Translations under genes and position numbers: made by a program
DNA from: Suillus spraguei
Lineage: Eukaryota > Basidiomycota > Agaricomycetes > Boletales > Suillaceae
Length of the DNA stretch: 64,000 nt
NCBI GenBank assembly: GCA_016800925.1
Contig: JABCPU010000100.1
Span: 62,001 to 126,000, forward strand
Direction of reading: 5' to 3'
Shown here: piece by piece, positions 1-18,700 of the stretch
Position numbering within the stretch: position 1 is the stretch's first letter
Layout of the letters: every line of letters starts with the position of its first letter
Notes under the pieces: model-generated
The model's input: only the letters and a program-made list of their open reading frames with translations
What the model was told of the DNA's origin: nothing
The model's database searches: none

Positions 1-1303
1 AGTCGTCCAGAGAAGGGTAGTGGTAATTCAGGCCCACCAGATAGCATCAGGGGTGGTGGCGAGCTTGAGGGGAATACATGGTGGCTAGATGTCCTAAGCC
101 CGACAGATGAAGAGATGAAGGTTCTAAGCAAGGTACTACCTATGTCAGCGGTTGATTCTCTGCACTCAGCATTCCTTAGGTCTTCTCTATCCACCCTTTG
201 ACCGTTGAAGACATCCAAATGGAGGAAGCTCGTGAAAAGATTGAATTGTTCCGGAACTACTACCTTGTCTGTTTCCGGAGCTTCGATCAGGATCCTTACA
301 GCCCTACGCACCTGGAGCCCCTGAACATGTACATTATTGTTTTTAGAGAGGGAACTTTATCTGTAAGTGTTCCATCTTTTTTCCTATTTTTTTCACGATC
401 CTTTTAGTTCCACTTCCGCCCCACCCCTCATCCGCAAAATGTCCGCCGAAGAATAAAGCAGCTCAAAGATTACATCAACGTCACATCGGACTGGATCTCG
501 TATGCGTTGATCGATGACATCACCGATGCCTTCGGGCCTCTAATCCAGTCCATTGAATATGAAGTCGACTCGATTGATGAGCTCGTCCTTATCCTAAAGG
601 AGGCGGAACAAAGCGACATGTTGAGAAGAATCGGAACATGTCGCAAGAAGGTCATGGGACTGCTGCGCTTGATGGGTAATAAGGCGGATGTAGTCAAGGG
701 TCTCGCGAAGAGATGCAACGAAAACTGGAGGGTGGCACCAACGTCAGACATCGTGAGTTATGCGGTTTTGGACATTCGTGCCACGACTCATTCTATACAA
801 AAGGGCCTATATCTTTCCGACATTCAGGTTAGTTACCGCCGATGCCGAATATACTATTTATTAATTCTGATGAATTGTTAGGATCACTTGATAACCATGA
901 CGCAAAATCTAAATCATTACGAAAAAATCTTGTCCCGGTCGCACTCCAACTACTTGGCGCAGATTTCCATCGAGATGACAGATGCCAACAACCAGATTAA
1001 CGATGTCCTTTCGAAGTTGACGGCATTGGGTACGGTTCTCATTCCTATGAACTTGGTAACGGGTCGGTGCCTTTTCTTCACTGTCGATTATTTGTGTCCT
1101 CATGATTCATCCAGGTATGTGGGGTATGAATGTACACGTTCCAGGCCAGGATGATACGGTATGTGGGCTACCATTTGCGCACCGCTACTATTTATTCTGT
1201 TTTTCAGATGTCCTACAACTGGTTTGCTGGGATCCTTGCCGCGCTTGCGGCCTTTGGCATCATTGGCGGGTACACCACGTATAAGCTCATGGTTAGACGA
1301 TAA
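1..1303 (+). CDS. CorA-type Mg2+ transporter (ALR/MNR2 class), 3' part
   Basis: This is the C-terminal part of a divalent-cation channel or transporter; the 5' end lies outside the window. Exons read as 1-132, 180-362, 408-827, 882-1062, 1115-1158 and 1208-1303, with introns of 45-54 nt. The first exons give WWLDVLSPTDEE and IHPLTVEDI, as in CorA cytosolic domains. A long helical domain follows. The pore signature G-M-N sits at about 1121-1132 (MWGMNVHVPGQ), right after the first membrane segment (LIPMNLVTG), and a second segment (WFAGILAALAAFGIIGGY) ends in basic residues and TAA. This arrangement is standard for fungal ALR1/MNR2 magnesium transporters at the plasma or vacuolar membrane. The GMN-containing exon is entered through a 5' splice site GTCGGT (1063), weaker than usual but needed to keep the frame. 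It converges on the KDM5 gene; the 329 bp between the two stop codons hold nothing recognisable. Confidence 0.9.
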
Positions 1304-1632
1304 AGGCATGAGGGGTCAATTGTTTTGTTTCAATTTTGTCTAGTGCCTAGGCCTTCGCTTTTCTGGTTTGCTATCATCATTCATAGTTTTTTATTCCCGA
1401 TCTCGTCATCATGATTTGCGTCTAGACTTCCATCGAGTTCGCGGGAGAACTCGAGGATCGGCCTCAATTTCCCATTCGTAATATCGCTCCTCATTCATTG
1501 ACGTACATCAACACTCCATAGAAGGCATGTCAGGGGTAGTAAGGACAATTGCAACTAACGGTCAACAAATAACAAGTACAATAGGCGTATCAGAACCAAA
1601 CCAAAAAGCATGAACGAATACACTAGAGAGGT

Positions 1633-7619
<5,987 letters not shown>

Positions 7620-9960
7620 AAAGCAGCAGATGAGCGATAATAATTGTTATCGTCAAAGAGGAGGAAGAGTTATTGTGAGTGAAAGCTGCAGACCTTCCGA
7701 AGGTCCTGAATTCTAATGTGTGGGAGCGGGCATTGAAATTGTGCACTGAGTTATCGTGTTACCTTGTTGCTTCGGCGTGAGAATATGACTTCATATTCGC
7801 GGAGTTTGGTGGAAAGCCTCCTTTGCGGAAATACTTTTAGCTGTTCCTCTTATTTCAACTCCACATTCTTGCACACTACACTCCACAGTGAACAACTCAT
7901 TCTACGTGCACCATAACCTACTATATTATGCATGAAACATGTCTATTCTACACATAGGCGCCAAAGATACGCTTAGATCATTCACTGTTGATCCAGATGA
8001 ACTTGCCACCGATACGGAAGTCTTCCGAAGACTACCAAATCTAGCAAATGGCCACCTGTGACCAGATGGAGCTGAGGGGGGCGAAAGATCGAGAGCGGTG
8101 TGCTTTACCAAAGGAACACTGGATTAAACCCATGCATTGATGTTTCATATGCCTCCTGCCATGATGGCCGTATTCAAAATCCAGCGAGCCAGACTCATCG
8201 GGCGGTTGAACGACATATTACCACACCAATCTCAAGGAGATCGGATCTGCCTCTAACGATATTACTTGTGCGAGGCATTCGTTACACGCTGTTATGTACA
8301 TAGCTTCTCCATGAAGCTTCAGGCTAGGCATATTATGTGCTCCAGCACACGCGCTGCCCATGTGCCACTCCATCACGATTAATATCGAGGTTCATCTGTA
8401 TGTCAAGTCTTGCCTGTACCACGTTCGAACTTGCATACTCCGGCTGGCAGCCATCGCGCCTTTTCTCTGGTTTCACCGTTGGCCGGCTTTCGGCACAGAG
8501 AACAAACAAATAGCACTTCCACGCCTCCGCCGCGGCCTGTATGGCAGTTGAGCCGAGGCAGGAGCTGTGGACCAATCGGTGCCCTTTGTTTCTGAGTATT
8601 ATTTTTAGCATCCCAAGAAAGACAAAGAACAATCGCGATTTTTTTCTCGATAATGTGGTACTGTCCCAGATGTGGACAATTCATGCGAATTCTTGAATCC
8701 AGAATTTCATCGAAATAAATGAGTATCGCTCTTGCTGAGCAGTCTTCACATTTTACGGTCCGTCACTTCTGCTGATCAAAACAATGCAGTTATCAACACT
8801 TTTTCTCTCTAGTTCTCGAGCTTATTCTATTTCCTGACTTTGCTTCGAATAGTGGTGAGCCATCCCGCATCTCCTTTGGACGAAGTTCGTGTACTCTTCG
8901 AAGGGACGAACTTTTTCGATTCATCAGCGGGTTGGATTGTGCTACAGAGTGCTACAGAGCACTCCGTAGCACTCTGTAGCGAATTACGTTTTCCTAACGG
9001 TGCCACGATTCTTTCACATCCTTCAGAACGCTGGAGTACTGTATAGTATGGCCGTATCTCTGACATCCAATTTCTGTGTCTCAATAACCCGATACTCATT
9101 TAATTCTCATGATCGTGGTGATATTAATAACTTTGAACCACACTAGTACGACCTCTTCTAGTTGCGAGAATCAATGATCACCAAGAATGGGATATTCACG
9201 AGACTGCTTGCGCCATATCCCGGCCCGCAGCATATTTATATGGGGCAAGCTTCCTCAAGAGTGAAGCTGGTAAATAGCCAGGGTGGTATCCGGGCACATT
9301 TGAGGAGCATAATATTGTGAGCCTGCAGACGGTAGTATTTTAGAAAGTACCCCACTCTTGCTGGCAAGGTTACATTATACTGCGTGGCCGCCTGGCTGGG
9401 TCTCCTTAACACCCCCGAACACTGCATGCTTCTGCACATCAGCTGCGCCGCATTCCGCAATCCCGCACGCTTATTATGCACATAAAAAGATTTCCCCCTA
9501 AACCTTTAAAAGTCGCTATGTAGTTAACGGAATGGCTGATTTATGAAGCTCATTCTTCTTCTACACAAATACAAAGATGTCAAGTAATAATAAAATGGCA
9601 TCTGGGCGTGTGCGACTATAATATGGGTTAGTTGGCGCCTGGAGATTATGCGAAATTAAGTACCAGTTGGCAGCCTTGGCTACATAAGGCTATGCATCCT
9701 GTGCCTGCCAAAGCTTGCAAGTCTCACGTCGATTGAAATGGTTCATATTCAAATGAACACTTTCCACAAAAAGACTCCGATAGCCATCAAACTTTGATAT
9801 CGGATGGGTGATCGGTGATGTTGAGCGGCTATTGATCAGAACTGGCACTGTAACGTTCTGACCTACAAGCCAGAGCCTGTCTGAATACTTGATTCTCTCG
9901 GCGATTCAATCAACCCAATGCTTAACATCGTAGTACCCTGAACACGTAGCAGCTACACCG
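7620..9960. other. No gene recognised; KDM5 upstream region
   Basis: About 2.3 kb with no ORF that looks conserved. Its left edge must hold the KDM5 promoter; I could not single out a convincing TATA element. The only structured stretch I see is a pair of adjacent hairpins at 8883-8980. Confidence 0.5.
8883..8980. repeat. Two adjacent short hairpins
   Basis: Arms 8941-8955 (GCTACAGAGTGCTAC) and 8966-8980 are exact reverse complements separated by 10 nt. Just upstream, 8883-8890 and 8906-8913 form a second 8-bp inverted repeat (AAGTTCGT/ACGAACTT). No coding function is evident. Confidence 0.75.
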
Positions 9961-10032
9961 GGATCTATATATTCCACATCATATAAATAGTACACCAAAC
10001 CATGGATTGGAAATTAACTGTATCAAGCTGTA

Positions 10033-12556
10033 TCAGGCTGTATCCGTCCTGCAAATGGAAGCCCGGAGCCACACAAGAAATCGTGTCGAAACATGGAAAT
10101 CCCTCGCTGCACAGACGAGCCACAGCGTGAACAGCGCCACAATGCCGCATGCGCTCCCAGTGGTCGCGAGCGTGATTATGGGCGTAGACGTGAAGACCTG
10201 GTAAGAAAATGCAAGCACGAAATACAGCATGCTGCAGAGGAACAGGACTTGCCGTAAGTCACGAAAGACGTAAAACAGCAGGACACTCACCCCCACAACA
10301 GCATAGCATACGGAAGACCATGCACGGTTGCTACAGCCTTGGTGCCGAATGCGGACCCTGTCATCTTCTTGAGGAATTGTACCTGCAACCTTGTCTTGTA
10401 GCAATAGGCGACAATCGATACACCATTCTCACCGCTGTGTCGGCAGATTCCTGCCCATACATCCGACTCTGTCTACTGAGAAACAAGGACACGACCAACG
10501 ATCCAACGATGCAAAAAATGGAAAGATACGTGCTAATAATTGTGACCGAACCTGAATTCCGGAGACTGACGGAAGGCACGGCCAGAAAGCTGACATCCAC
10601 GGCTACCATTACAGTTGACTAATATGAGTAAGCAAAAAAAGAACCGAACAACGAGAATCGTGACACGCACATATATTGTGATGCTTGACCATTCATTACT
10701 TAGCTTGCTGTTAAAGTTCTTCCAGCGCGGAGAGTTGATACTACGGTCGACCCATACTCGTCGGAGTTCTTCCATGTGTGACTGCGGGGCCCCGAACATT
10801 GCAACGTTGAAGGCCCATGAAAGAGCTAAGATGAGCTTGTTCCTCTTCTTCTTTTTGTAAACGGTCTGGTCTGCATCCAGACGGGCAGTAGGGAGCCCGC
10901 AGAAGTTGAAGAATTTAGCTCGGGCTGGTAGGAAGCTCAGAGGAGATGTATTGTGAAACGAGTGACTTACTGAAATACCGCATAAATCTGGCTGCTAGAC
11001 AGTCACCCCCTGGAGCAATATGGAAATGATGACACTTACCAATCACACAGACAGAATAGGAGCCACCGACATTGTCTAGTTTGGAGAATTAGCAATACCA
11101 CTGAAGAAACCTTTTCGCTTGCCTCCGAGTTGGTTGATCAACTCCAGAATTTTCGCCAATTCGTCACCGTCGAAGGGCGACAGCGACACATCTGTCGTAA
11201 TGGTCTCTGCACACTCCTTTCAGCGACTGGTCCACGCAGTCAAAGAGGAATTCTCACCAGCGCTAGCGTGCACAACAACTTCCTTGAGTTCCTTGAGCAA
11301 CTTGAGCAACTGAGTGCATGATAGATTTTGATTAGGATACATCTCGCAGTGTTGCCTAGAAAGGACCTGAGTGATTCTGCATTAATCTTGCATTTTTCTA
11401 TTCCATCACTTCGTGAGAGGATTTCATAAACAGAAACAGAATACATACAATGATAGACTTGCCAGTACTGATGTTCAACAGCATATTCTGCAAACGCAAG
11501 CCATCAAAACACGACAATTATACACTGTTGAGGGCGCACTGATATGGCTCAGCTTTTTGACACCCTGAAGTCCACAGAAAAGTTTTACTGTAGGTAGCTT
11601 ATCAAGCCAGAAAAGCAGATGCTTGTCGTGGTCAACAAAATAGTATCTGCAAATTCTAGTTTTTGTCTTGTGGTTCCATACCGACTGCACCACAAGCTCG
11701 AGGTTGATCTTGGCATCCCGCCGCAACTCAGAGGGCACAAGAGCGAGTACTTCATCGACATATGAGTCCACTATGCATCGGTAATCTCGGGCCTGCAAGA
11801 TCGAGTCCGTATAAACACCCTGTTACTAACAGTAAGAATCCGAGTCTCCTTTATATTTCGGTAATAAATGACATACTCGCGTGGGGTCGTGAAAATAGAG
11901 CGCCCCTTCTGGGTGTACACAGGAACGCCAGTTTCCACTGTCTTGCTGATGTGCACTGCGCCCCATTTGTATTTATTTCGCCCCAAAAGAAGGCAACACT
12001 CACTCTAAGAAGTCTCTCTCTAGACGATCAATAAACTCGTATTTGTTACTGATGTCGGGGGTTCTGCGATCAAATTAGTACTGGATTACAGTCGGAACAC
12101 AAGATCTCACATTGACGGGGGTTTGTCATACCGTATCACATCGGAGGGTGTGAATGGCTCAAACGTAGTGACGCTCTGGCTCTGGGAGTTGCCTTGAGCT
12201 GCAGGAGTTGACTGCAGATCACAATTAGAGGATGACGGAAGGGCGTGCACCGGCAACAGTGGGCCAGATGAACCGGAAGCGGGCGCTGGCGAGGATAGGG
12301 CCTGCAGGCTCTGAGGAAGAACCATTGTAGGCTGGCTTGAGCCGGCAACTCGCTCTGGGTGTCCGTCTGTGTGAATGCACTGAAACCGGCGCCTGGATTC
12401 GATGCTACGGGAATCATAGTATAACCGCAGAAGGGTGCAACACAGCTGATGTACAAGTCGCACCGGGAAAGCAATATATCTGAACAACACCTTCAGAAAC
12501 ACTCGCAAGCGGTGTATGAGCCTCCGAACGGAGCCGCTGTCGTGGTCGTGCAACAT
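10033..12556 (-). CDS. WW-like / multi-membrane-segment hypothetical protein, copy A (apparently intact)
   Basis: A member of a family common in Agaricomycetes and of unknown function, as I recall it. Reading the minus strand from ATG 12556: a Ser/Pro-rich N-terminus ending FTPSDVIR; an exon ISNKYEFIDRLERDFLE; a WW-like exon SGNW...HPEGALYFHDPTR; GVYTDSILQARDYRC...DEVLAL; RYYFVDHDKHLLFWLD; KYAVEHQYWQHCEMYP; a helical stretch; RLDADQTVYKKKKRNK; GAPQSHMEELRRVWVDR; then three or four hydrophobic segments (AVDVSFLAVPSV, STYLSIFCIVGSLVVSLFL, MLYFVLAFSYQVF, ACGIVALFTLWLV) ending at 10033. One intron must be GC-AG (5' site GCAAGT after the QYW codons) to keep the frame. All exons can be joined without a stop, unlike copies B and C. 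Probably a membrane protein with a cytosolic N-terminal region (inference). Confidence 0.55.
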
Positions 12557-12884
12557 GGTGTTATTAGCAGACAAGTTCAGGACATGAGGTGACCCTGACA
12601 CAGCACAAAATACCCGAGGCGTTTATTAGTAACTCTATTTAAACTTAATCACAACTGTCAAGTTTGTCGGCTCGCTTCATGACATGGTCATTTGACGATT
12701 CGGCTGCAGGCCTCATGGCAGGACCGGGTATAATGAACCACTACTAGTAGGTACGACTGCTCTAGTACTAATACATATTACACACATCATGCCCTGCACT
12801 GGATCAACTAAATCTTAGGCTACTGAGTGTCGGCGGTGCTACTACTACTAGTACCGCACACGCCCCGCACCTGGAGGCTGTTTA

Positions 12885-14640
12885 TTACACCAGTAAGTAA
12901 GTTATACCGATCAGAAGCGGACTGAGCCGAGTCGGTCGTATCCGGTATTTTGCACTACAAGTCCCGAACCTCGACAGTGATGGAAGTCCCTCACTACGCA
13001 TAGTATGAACCAGCACCACAACGCCGCATCTGCTCGAGCACTCCAGATCCCAGTGGTTGCAACCGTGATAGTAGACGTAGATGTGAAGACCCGGCAAAAG
13101 AATGCAAGTATGGAACCATACTGCAGGTTTCAATGAACCAAGAAGGATCCTCGATCGGCCCAGCCACCCTCACAACATAGCATATGAAAGGGCATGAACG
13201 GTCTGGGTACAAGTCTGTGCAGACCCCTGGCATGTCTCTGGGCGCGTGCCGCATGTTTTACGGAGTTACCTGCGAAACTCTAGTTTTGGATCACCGATGC
13301 CATGATCCGAGGCCTAGGCACTATTCAAATTCCTGCTCATGAAGCCGATTGTCTGTTCCATTAAATAGAACAAGGACATCACAAAAGATCCGACAACGCA
13401 AAATATGAAAACATATCACCGGGACTGGATGTAACTCCTACCATATTGACCGCTACAACCGGAGCATACATGGCATTTGGCCGACGGAATTGAGCGAAGG
13501 CGAAGCTGAACAGTGAGAATCATGGTACTCAAACATGATGCTCAACCATTGAAACTTCTTCCAGCACCGAGAGTTGATATGGACGTGGCGTTGAAGGATA
13601 TTAGCTTAAGCTTGTGCTCCTTGATGCAAACATACCGGTCTGAATGTAGCAAGTATTCGAGAGTCTTTAACTTGGAAGCGATGCATTGCAGAATAGCAAC
13701 TTTCCCAAATGCTTCATGAACCTGGCTCAAAAACGACCAACTCCTGAAGGGAAACGAGACAGAATGGGGTTACTTACAGATGAAAAAATAGAATGGGCGC
13801 GAATCACGGGTACTTCTGTCGTCAATGAAACTTCTGCTTGCCTTGAAGCTTGCTAACTAAACACGTCCAAAATTCATCATAATAAAAAGGCGAGAGCGAC
13901 TCGTGCACACACACACTCAGAACAAAATTTCACAGGAATTTCATTGGGCTCATTGAGTAACTAAAAGCCTTGTCGCTGTTCATTATACACTTCGCATCGC
14001 TGCCTTGATCATATGAATATTGTGATGATATTGCACATTCTGTTCTATTGATGTTCAGAAGAATCAAGACAGAAAATGAAGACACAATAACGACTTGCCA
14101 GCATTGACGCTCGACAGCATACTCTGGAAACATAAATTATCAAAGCCTTGTACTTGTTGATGTGGAGTTTGCTGTGATCATCATATTATTAAATATCAGG
14201 CTGAATGCAGGACTTACGTCGTAACGCATCATCTCAGATGGTGTATGGCTAGAACTCAGCGAAGCTCTGGCTCTGAGAATTAATCGGAGCTGTCTATAGG
14301 GAACAATTAGAGGACGACAGAGGGACGTGGACAAGTAATAATGGGATGGATGAACAAGACAAATACTGCAGTAGTAGCAGGACCTGCAATCGATGATTGC
14401 TCGGCGGAAGAAGGGTGCTAGTTTGAGACAAAAATTCGCTCTGTGTATTTACCTGTGTGAATTCATTGGAACTGCGACATTACTACGTGGAAATAACCAC
14501 AGATGGGCGTGAAACAGGTTATGACCGAGTCATAGCGATATCTAGACATACTTTTGGAGAAAACCCTCGCAAGTTTTTCATGAGCCTCCGCTGCGTGACA
14601 TAATGTCATGTAAGGCTAGTAAGCAGAGGAATTGAGGACA
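12885..14640 (-). pseudogene. WW-like / membrane family, copy B (degraded)
   Basis: A diverged relative of copy A on the same strand. Recognisable pieces are HTPSEMMRYD (near 14230, matching FTPSDVIR of copy A), EYAVERQCWQ (near 14120), YVCIKEHKLKLI (near 13640), and C-terminal DNA at 13018-13100 matching copy A around its LATTGSACG segment. The piece between the first two anchors is about 90 bp here against about 600 bp in copy A, so the WW-like and DEVLAL exons are missing. No continuous reading frame can be assembled. The stretch 12557-12884 between A and B, and 14641-15251 after B, hold no recognisable gene. Confidence 0.6.
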
Positions 14641-15251
14641 CGAGGGAGACTCACAGAGCACAACAGGCGTAGTCATATATGTGGTATCATAGTCAATGGT
14701 AGGACTTATAATAACATTAAAATACTCATCGACCGAAATTACTGTAATATCCCTCAGCTAGTAAGAACTGATAAACTCCTGTAGAGTATTTTGCGCTAGT
14801 TGTGGCGAAACTCTGTCAAGGGGTATGTGGAAGTTGTTTTCGAACTCGATTATCTGATACGCACTATACAATCAACTGCAACATCGTCCTGGCATTTGTC
14901 CAAGATGGTCCAATCACGGTTGAGCACTGAGCTAGGCCCACAATGAGAAAGCGCGCGCGTTCGCCACTTAGTGTTCGTTAGTCACTCTACAGATCAGACT
15001 GGGTTAGATCAGTTGATGGACTCTGGTAACGGAAATGGCAAGGTGATATGCAAGCGGATTCGATTAAAAGGAGACAGCGGGGTTGCAGCGGTAATATTAA
15101 AATCAAAGCTTTGTATGTAATACCGCACAGGTGCCAAGTGCTGTACATATTAGTAAGGGTTAACGCACGCACATTCGATTAGCTGAATCGCTCGCTCCTC
15201 TCCCAAGTTGCCAGCCTCTAGGTAGCATCAAGACAATCTGAACTTTCTGCG

Positions 15252-16430
15252 ATGGTCGACAGATATCGGCAGACAAAGTGTACCAGCTACCAGTTGTTGG
15301 TTACCCTTCGAAATTACTATCAACGTCAGGGCAACAGGATATAAGAAATCTTTGCCGACGGACCTTCGAATGCTTCCAAACAACCTCTCTGGCGGAGGAA
15401 CGCGATATGATTTTTAGATCACGACAACCCATTACAGTAGTAAAGGGATTGACTCTCACACTCGTGTTGGCCTTGAAGGGCCACAAAGGCACTGTTCCAT
15501 CCATATCCTACTTCCCGGATGGGAAGCGAATCATCAGCGGGTCAGGCGATAAGACCACTCGTCTATGGGACTTAGAAGACGGTAGAAAAATTGAGGAAGC
15601 ACGAAATATTATATTTGTGAGCAGGAAGTGCATGATGTAGTGGTATCAAGGGATGGTCGATGGGTTGTCACAGGTGGTGGAGATAACTTTGCGGAGAGCT
15701 CAGAGTCTGTGAGTTGGGATGGGGATCGTGAGAAAACTTAAAGGTCACTGGCGGATCACATGCATCGATATCTCTGGGGACAGGTTACTGGCGGGGGCAA
15801 AAGATTGCGCGGTGCATATTTGGGACTTGGAAACCGGCAAACACCACGTGGCTGATCTATTCAGAAGTGCTGAAGATGATGTGTGCACAGTTCCATTCTC
15901 GCACGACTCGAAGAAGTTCGTAGTTAAATCGTGGGGGAATCACCTCGAAGTATGAGACGTCCGAACACATACTGGATGTCGAAGTGGGGGCATTTGCTTG
16001 TGTGGGCAAAACATGTACGCTAGTGTTTTGGACCACAAAAGACAAGACCATCGTAGGTGCCGGTGCATTCAGCTATTATGGCTTCCTAAAGACAATCTAT
16101 GAGTTCGATGCATCTACCTTGAATATGGTTGGACCCCCCTTCGAAGGACACACCAAGGCCATCAGCAGTCTAGCACTCTTACTTGATCGTGCCCTCTCGC
16201 CAGTGTTTCTTATGACAATCCCATCAAACTCTGGGCTTTTGACTCCCGCCAGCTCCTAGCCTCATTCGATGTTCTGCCCGTCCACCGCCTCATCCTCTCA
16301 CCCGACTCACGCCAACTAGCTTATACAACCCTGGACAACACCGATATCTACTTATGCAACACTCCCCCTGATATCCTTGTTAGCATTCAGCCTCTGCCAG
16401 AAGTTAGAGTACGCAGTCAACTCAAATACT
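15252..16430 (+). pseudogene. WD40-repeat region, triad 1
   Basis: WD40 blades are readable but in shifting frames: LKGHKGTVPSISYFPDGKR...SGSGDKTTRLWDLEDG (15472-15585), then LKGHWRITCIDISGDRLLAGAKDCAVHIWDLETG (about 15735-15840), and FEGHTKAISSLALL...SFDV near 16140-16270. A TGA replaces the codon expected for the Trp of a blade-ending W-D near 15952 (LEV*DVRTH), and at least two further frame changes are needed, so the gene looks broken. A Ser/Pro-rich linker (16550-16720) leads directly into the kinase region, with no sign of a separate promoter. WD40 and kinase may therefore originally have been one fused protein (inference). Partner or substrate unknown. Confidence 0.6.
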
Positions 16431-16731
16431 ACTAGTACTTATGCGCTAAGATTTCTTGCAGACCAGTGCTCCTACAAATCTACCCCTTGCTAATGTACTT
16501 ATCCTTTTCTTTTGTTCATCACACCACTCCATTAATCCCATTTTTGTAGTCTGGCACACACTCTCCCAATGCGAATCCAAACACTAGTGAGGCCCCACCG
16601 AATAGGAAACAGAGCCTCCATTACCCCTCTCCACCGCCTCCCCCCATTAGTTCCACCAGTCCGAGTCATCACGCAGAGTCCAAATCCTGGAGTGACAGTC
16701 ACACCGAACCACTCGCATACAGCCTACTGAT

Positions 16732-18070
16732 ATGCGATCGTATACTGATTTATGGCGGCTGACCCCACTGCGACGCGAGCAACCCCTCAACTCCCGCGAG
16801 CTCCTTTCCTTTTCTTCTTCTAATAACATCCCAGTTTTCCCTATTCGTCATAATGGTCCTGGCGGTATCCTCCCTGAAGCGATGCTCCAAGACCTTTCAC
16901 TATATATTACAAAGGACGGAGACTATCCTGTCGCTCGTGGCGGGTTCGAGGAGATCTGGAAATGCATTTATCGCATGGATCGCAGATCGGTCAAAGTTCA
17001 TTTGCAGTGTTATTTGTCCGTCAGCCAAAGATTAATAGTTGGGCAGGTTGCGGTGAAAGCATTGCAGGTTTATGCTGCTGATCAACTTGGTGCAGCAAAG
17101 ACGGAAAAGATCAAGGTGTTTTTCTTGACGAAGGATGGCTTCTTTTACTTACGGGTGGGCACTTCGTAGAGGATAAAGCGTGAACTCAGGATATGTGCCA
17201 AAATTCAGCATCTAGATATTCTACCTGTTTATGGTTATATGTATGGCTTCGGTCCATTTATAGCGATAGTCAGTCCTTGGGCGGAGAATGGTAACCTGTC
17301 GGAATATCTGGAACGCGAGGGTGTGGCTCTCACTCGTATTAGAAGGTTCCGGATTGTAGGTCTCCCTTGTATTTCATGTGGACTATACACTGATGACAAT
17401 CTCAGCTTAGGGATGTCATAGCTGGTCTACGCCATCGTAGGTGCTAGTTATTCTCAGTGCTGGACCTGGAGTACTAACATCCCGCGTAATTCATGCTAAC
17501 AGTGTTATCCATGGTGACTTCACTGGGGTAAGTTCTACCCTTCTCGTTGATTTTGATTTCACGCTGATGAGACGTGAGTCACAGCCTTACGTGCTGATTC
17601 ATGGTGATGGCACTGCGTGCGTTGCAGATTTCGGTCTATCCTTGATGTATTAGGAGGCCATAAGCGTTTCTCAGGCTTCCTGGACTTCCACGCTCAGAGG
17701 AACATGCGATAGATGACTCCCGAGCTGCTTGTACCAGGGTAGGAGGATGGATCTCCGACTCGTCCGAGCGAGCAGAGTGATATGTACTCATTTGGCGGTA
17801 TCATGTTGCAAGTATGTTTGGAATGCTTACAACTTCTCGGTGATATCATTAGCCTTGCCTTTAGGACAAAATTCCCTATTATTACCTGCCGAATGATGCC
17901 GCTATCGTCCTATGCATAGCCAAGTCGGAAACACCTTCTCGATCTCGTTACCCTGAACTCCTGAACGATACTGGCAGTTTATCGAGCGTTCTTGGTCTTC
18001 TGATCCTCGGGAACGTCCTCCGACGGAGGTAGCTGACGTAGATATCAGGAGTGAATTTCTTCGCTGTCTG
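16732..18070 (+). pseudogene. HGD-type protein kinase, triad 1 (broken)
   Basis: A protein kinase domain of the class expanded in mushrooms, where the catalytic loop reads HGD rather than HRD. Visible motifs: glycine-rich loop region ARGGFEEIWK (about 16940-16970; the usual third Gly of GGFGEIWK is Glu here), beta-3 AVKALQVYA, the hinge stretch FIAIVSPWAENGNLSEYL (about 17255-17315), HGDFTG at 17510-17527 and DFG at 17627-17635. After DFGLSLMY the frame meets TAG, and further stops follow in SWTSTLRGTC...TPELL and the C-lobe. It follows the WD40 region and precedes the deaminase-like gene. Loss of the loop Gly and several stops suggest a dead copy. Confidence 0.6.
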
Positions 18071-18280
18071 GATCTGATTTTTTCTCGGATACAACAACCT
18101 TCCGTTCAACATACAAAAAAAAAATTACTGATATTCCTATTCCTCACGTTGAATAATTGAGGCGTGGATCGCTGTGCTGACTCCTATTATCATTATTGTA
18201 AGCGTAAGCGTATGGTTCAGCTTCTTGACACCCTGAACAAAAGAGTTATGTCATAGATAACTCATGGACCCAGAAGGATA

Positions 18281-18590
18281 TTGTGGACTGTATCAACAAG
18301 CTTAATATTACCGCTGGTCAGTCTACAAGTCAGAAGACCGAGTAGCTCATCCAAACAAGTTCATTCCACCCCATGCTTAGCTGATCCCTCAGAATTTGCC
18401 CTTGTTGAGAGGAGCATCCGAGTCCTCACGACCATTTTGGCAAAGATGGGCCATATTTTCGATCCATCTATGCATGTCCACTCGAATCCACTAGCTGAAC
18501 ATGTGGCTTCAGATCAACAGCGGATAAATCATCTGACACATGAGGGTCACATGAAACCTGAGATAAATGATCAATTTCTGTATCGCTGAC
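18281..18590 (+). pseudogene. Partial 5' duplicate of the deaminase-like gene
   Basis: The stretch 18380-18451 encodes SEFALVERSIRVLTTILAKM, nearly the same as SEFTLVERRIRALTTILAKM at about 18742-18801 in the intact gene 356 bp downstream. The DNA is closely similar over about 72 bp. The downstream domains are absent, so this is a truncated tandem copy of the first exon. Confidence 0.6.
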
Positions 18591-18700
18591 TAGCCTAGTT
18601 CCAGTCCTAGACATATGATCGTGATAATGCGCACAGACCACCTTTATTATGTAAAACTGGAATGGCATAACGACATCCGGATCATCCCATCTCTAAAAGT

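Noticed and set aside
8100..8684. Several 60-100 codon ORFs on both strands
   Set aside because: They overlap one another, show no conserved motif, and look like chance frames in intergenic DNA.
14641..15251. Additional exon of copy B or WD40 triad 1
   Set aside because: No homology to copy A upstream sequence and no WD40 motif.
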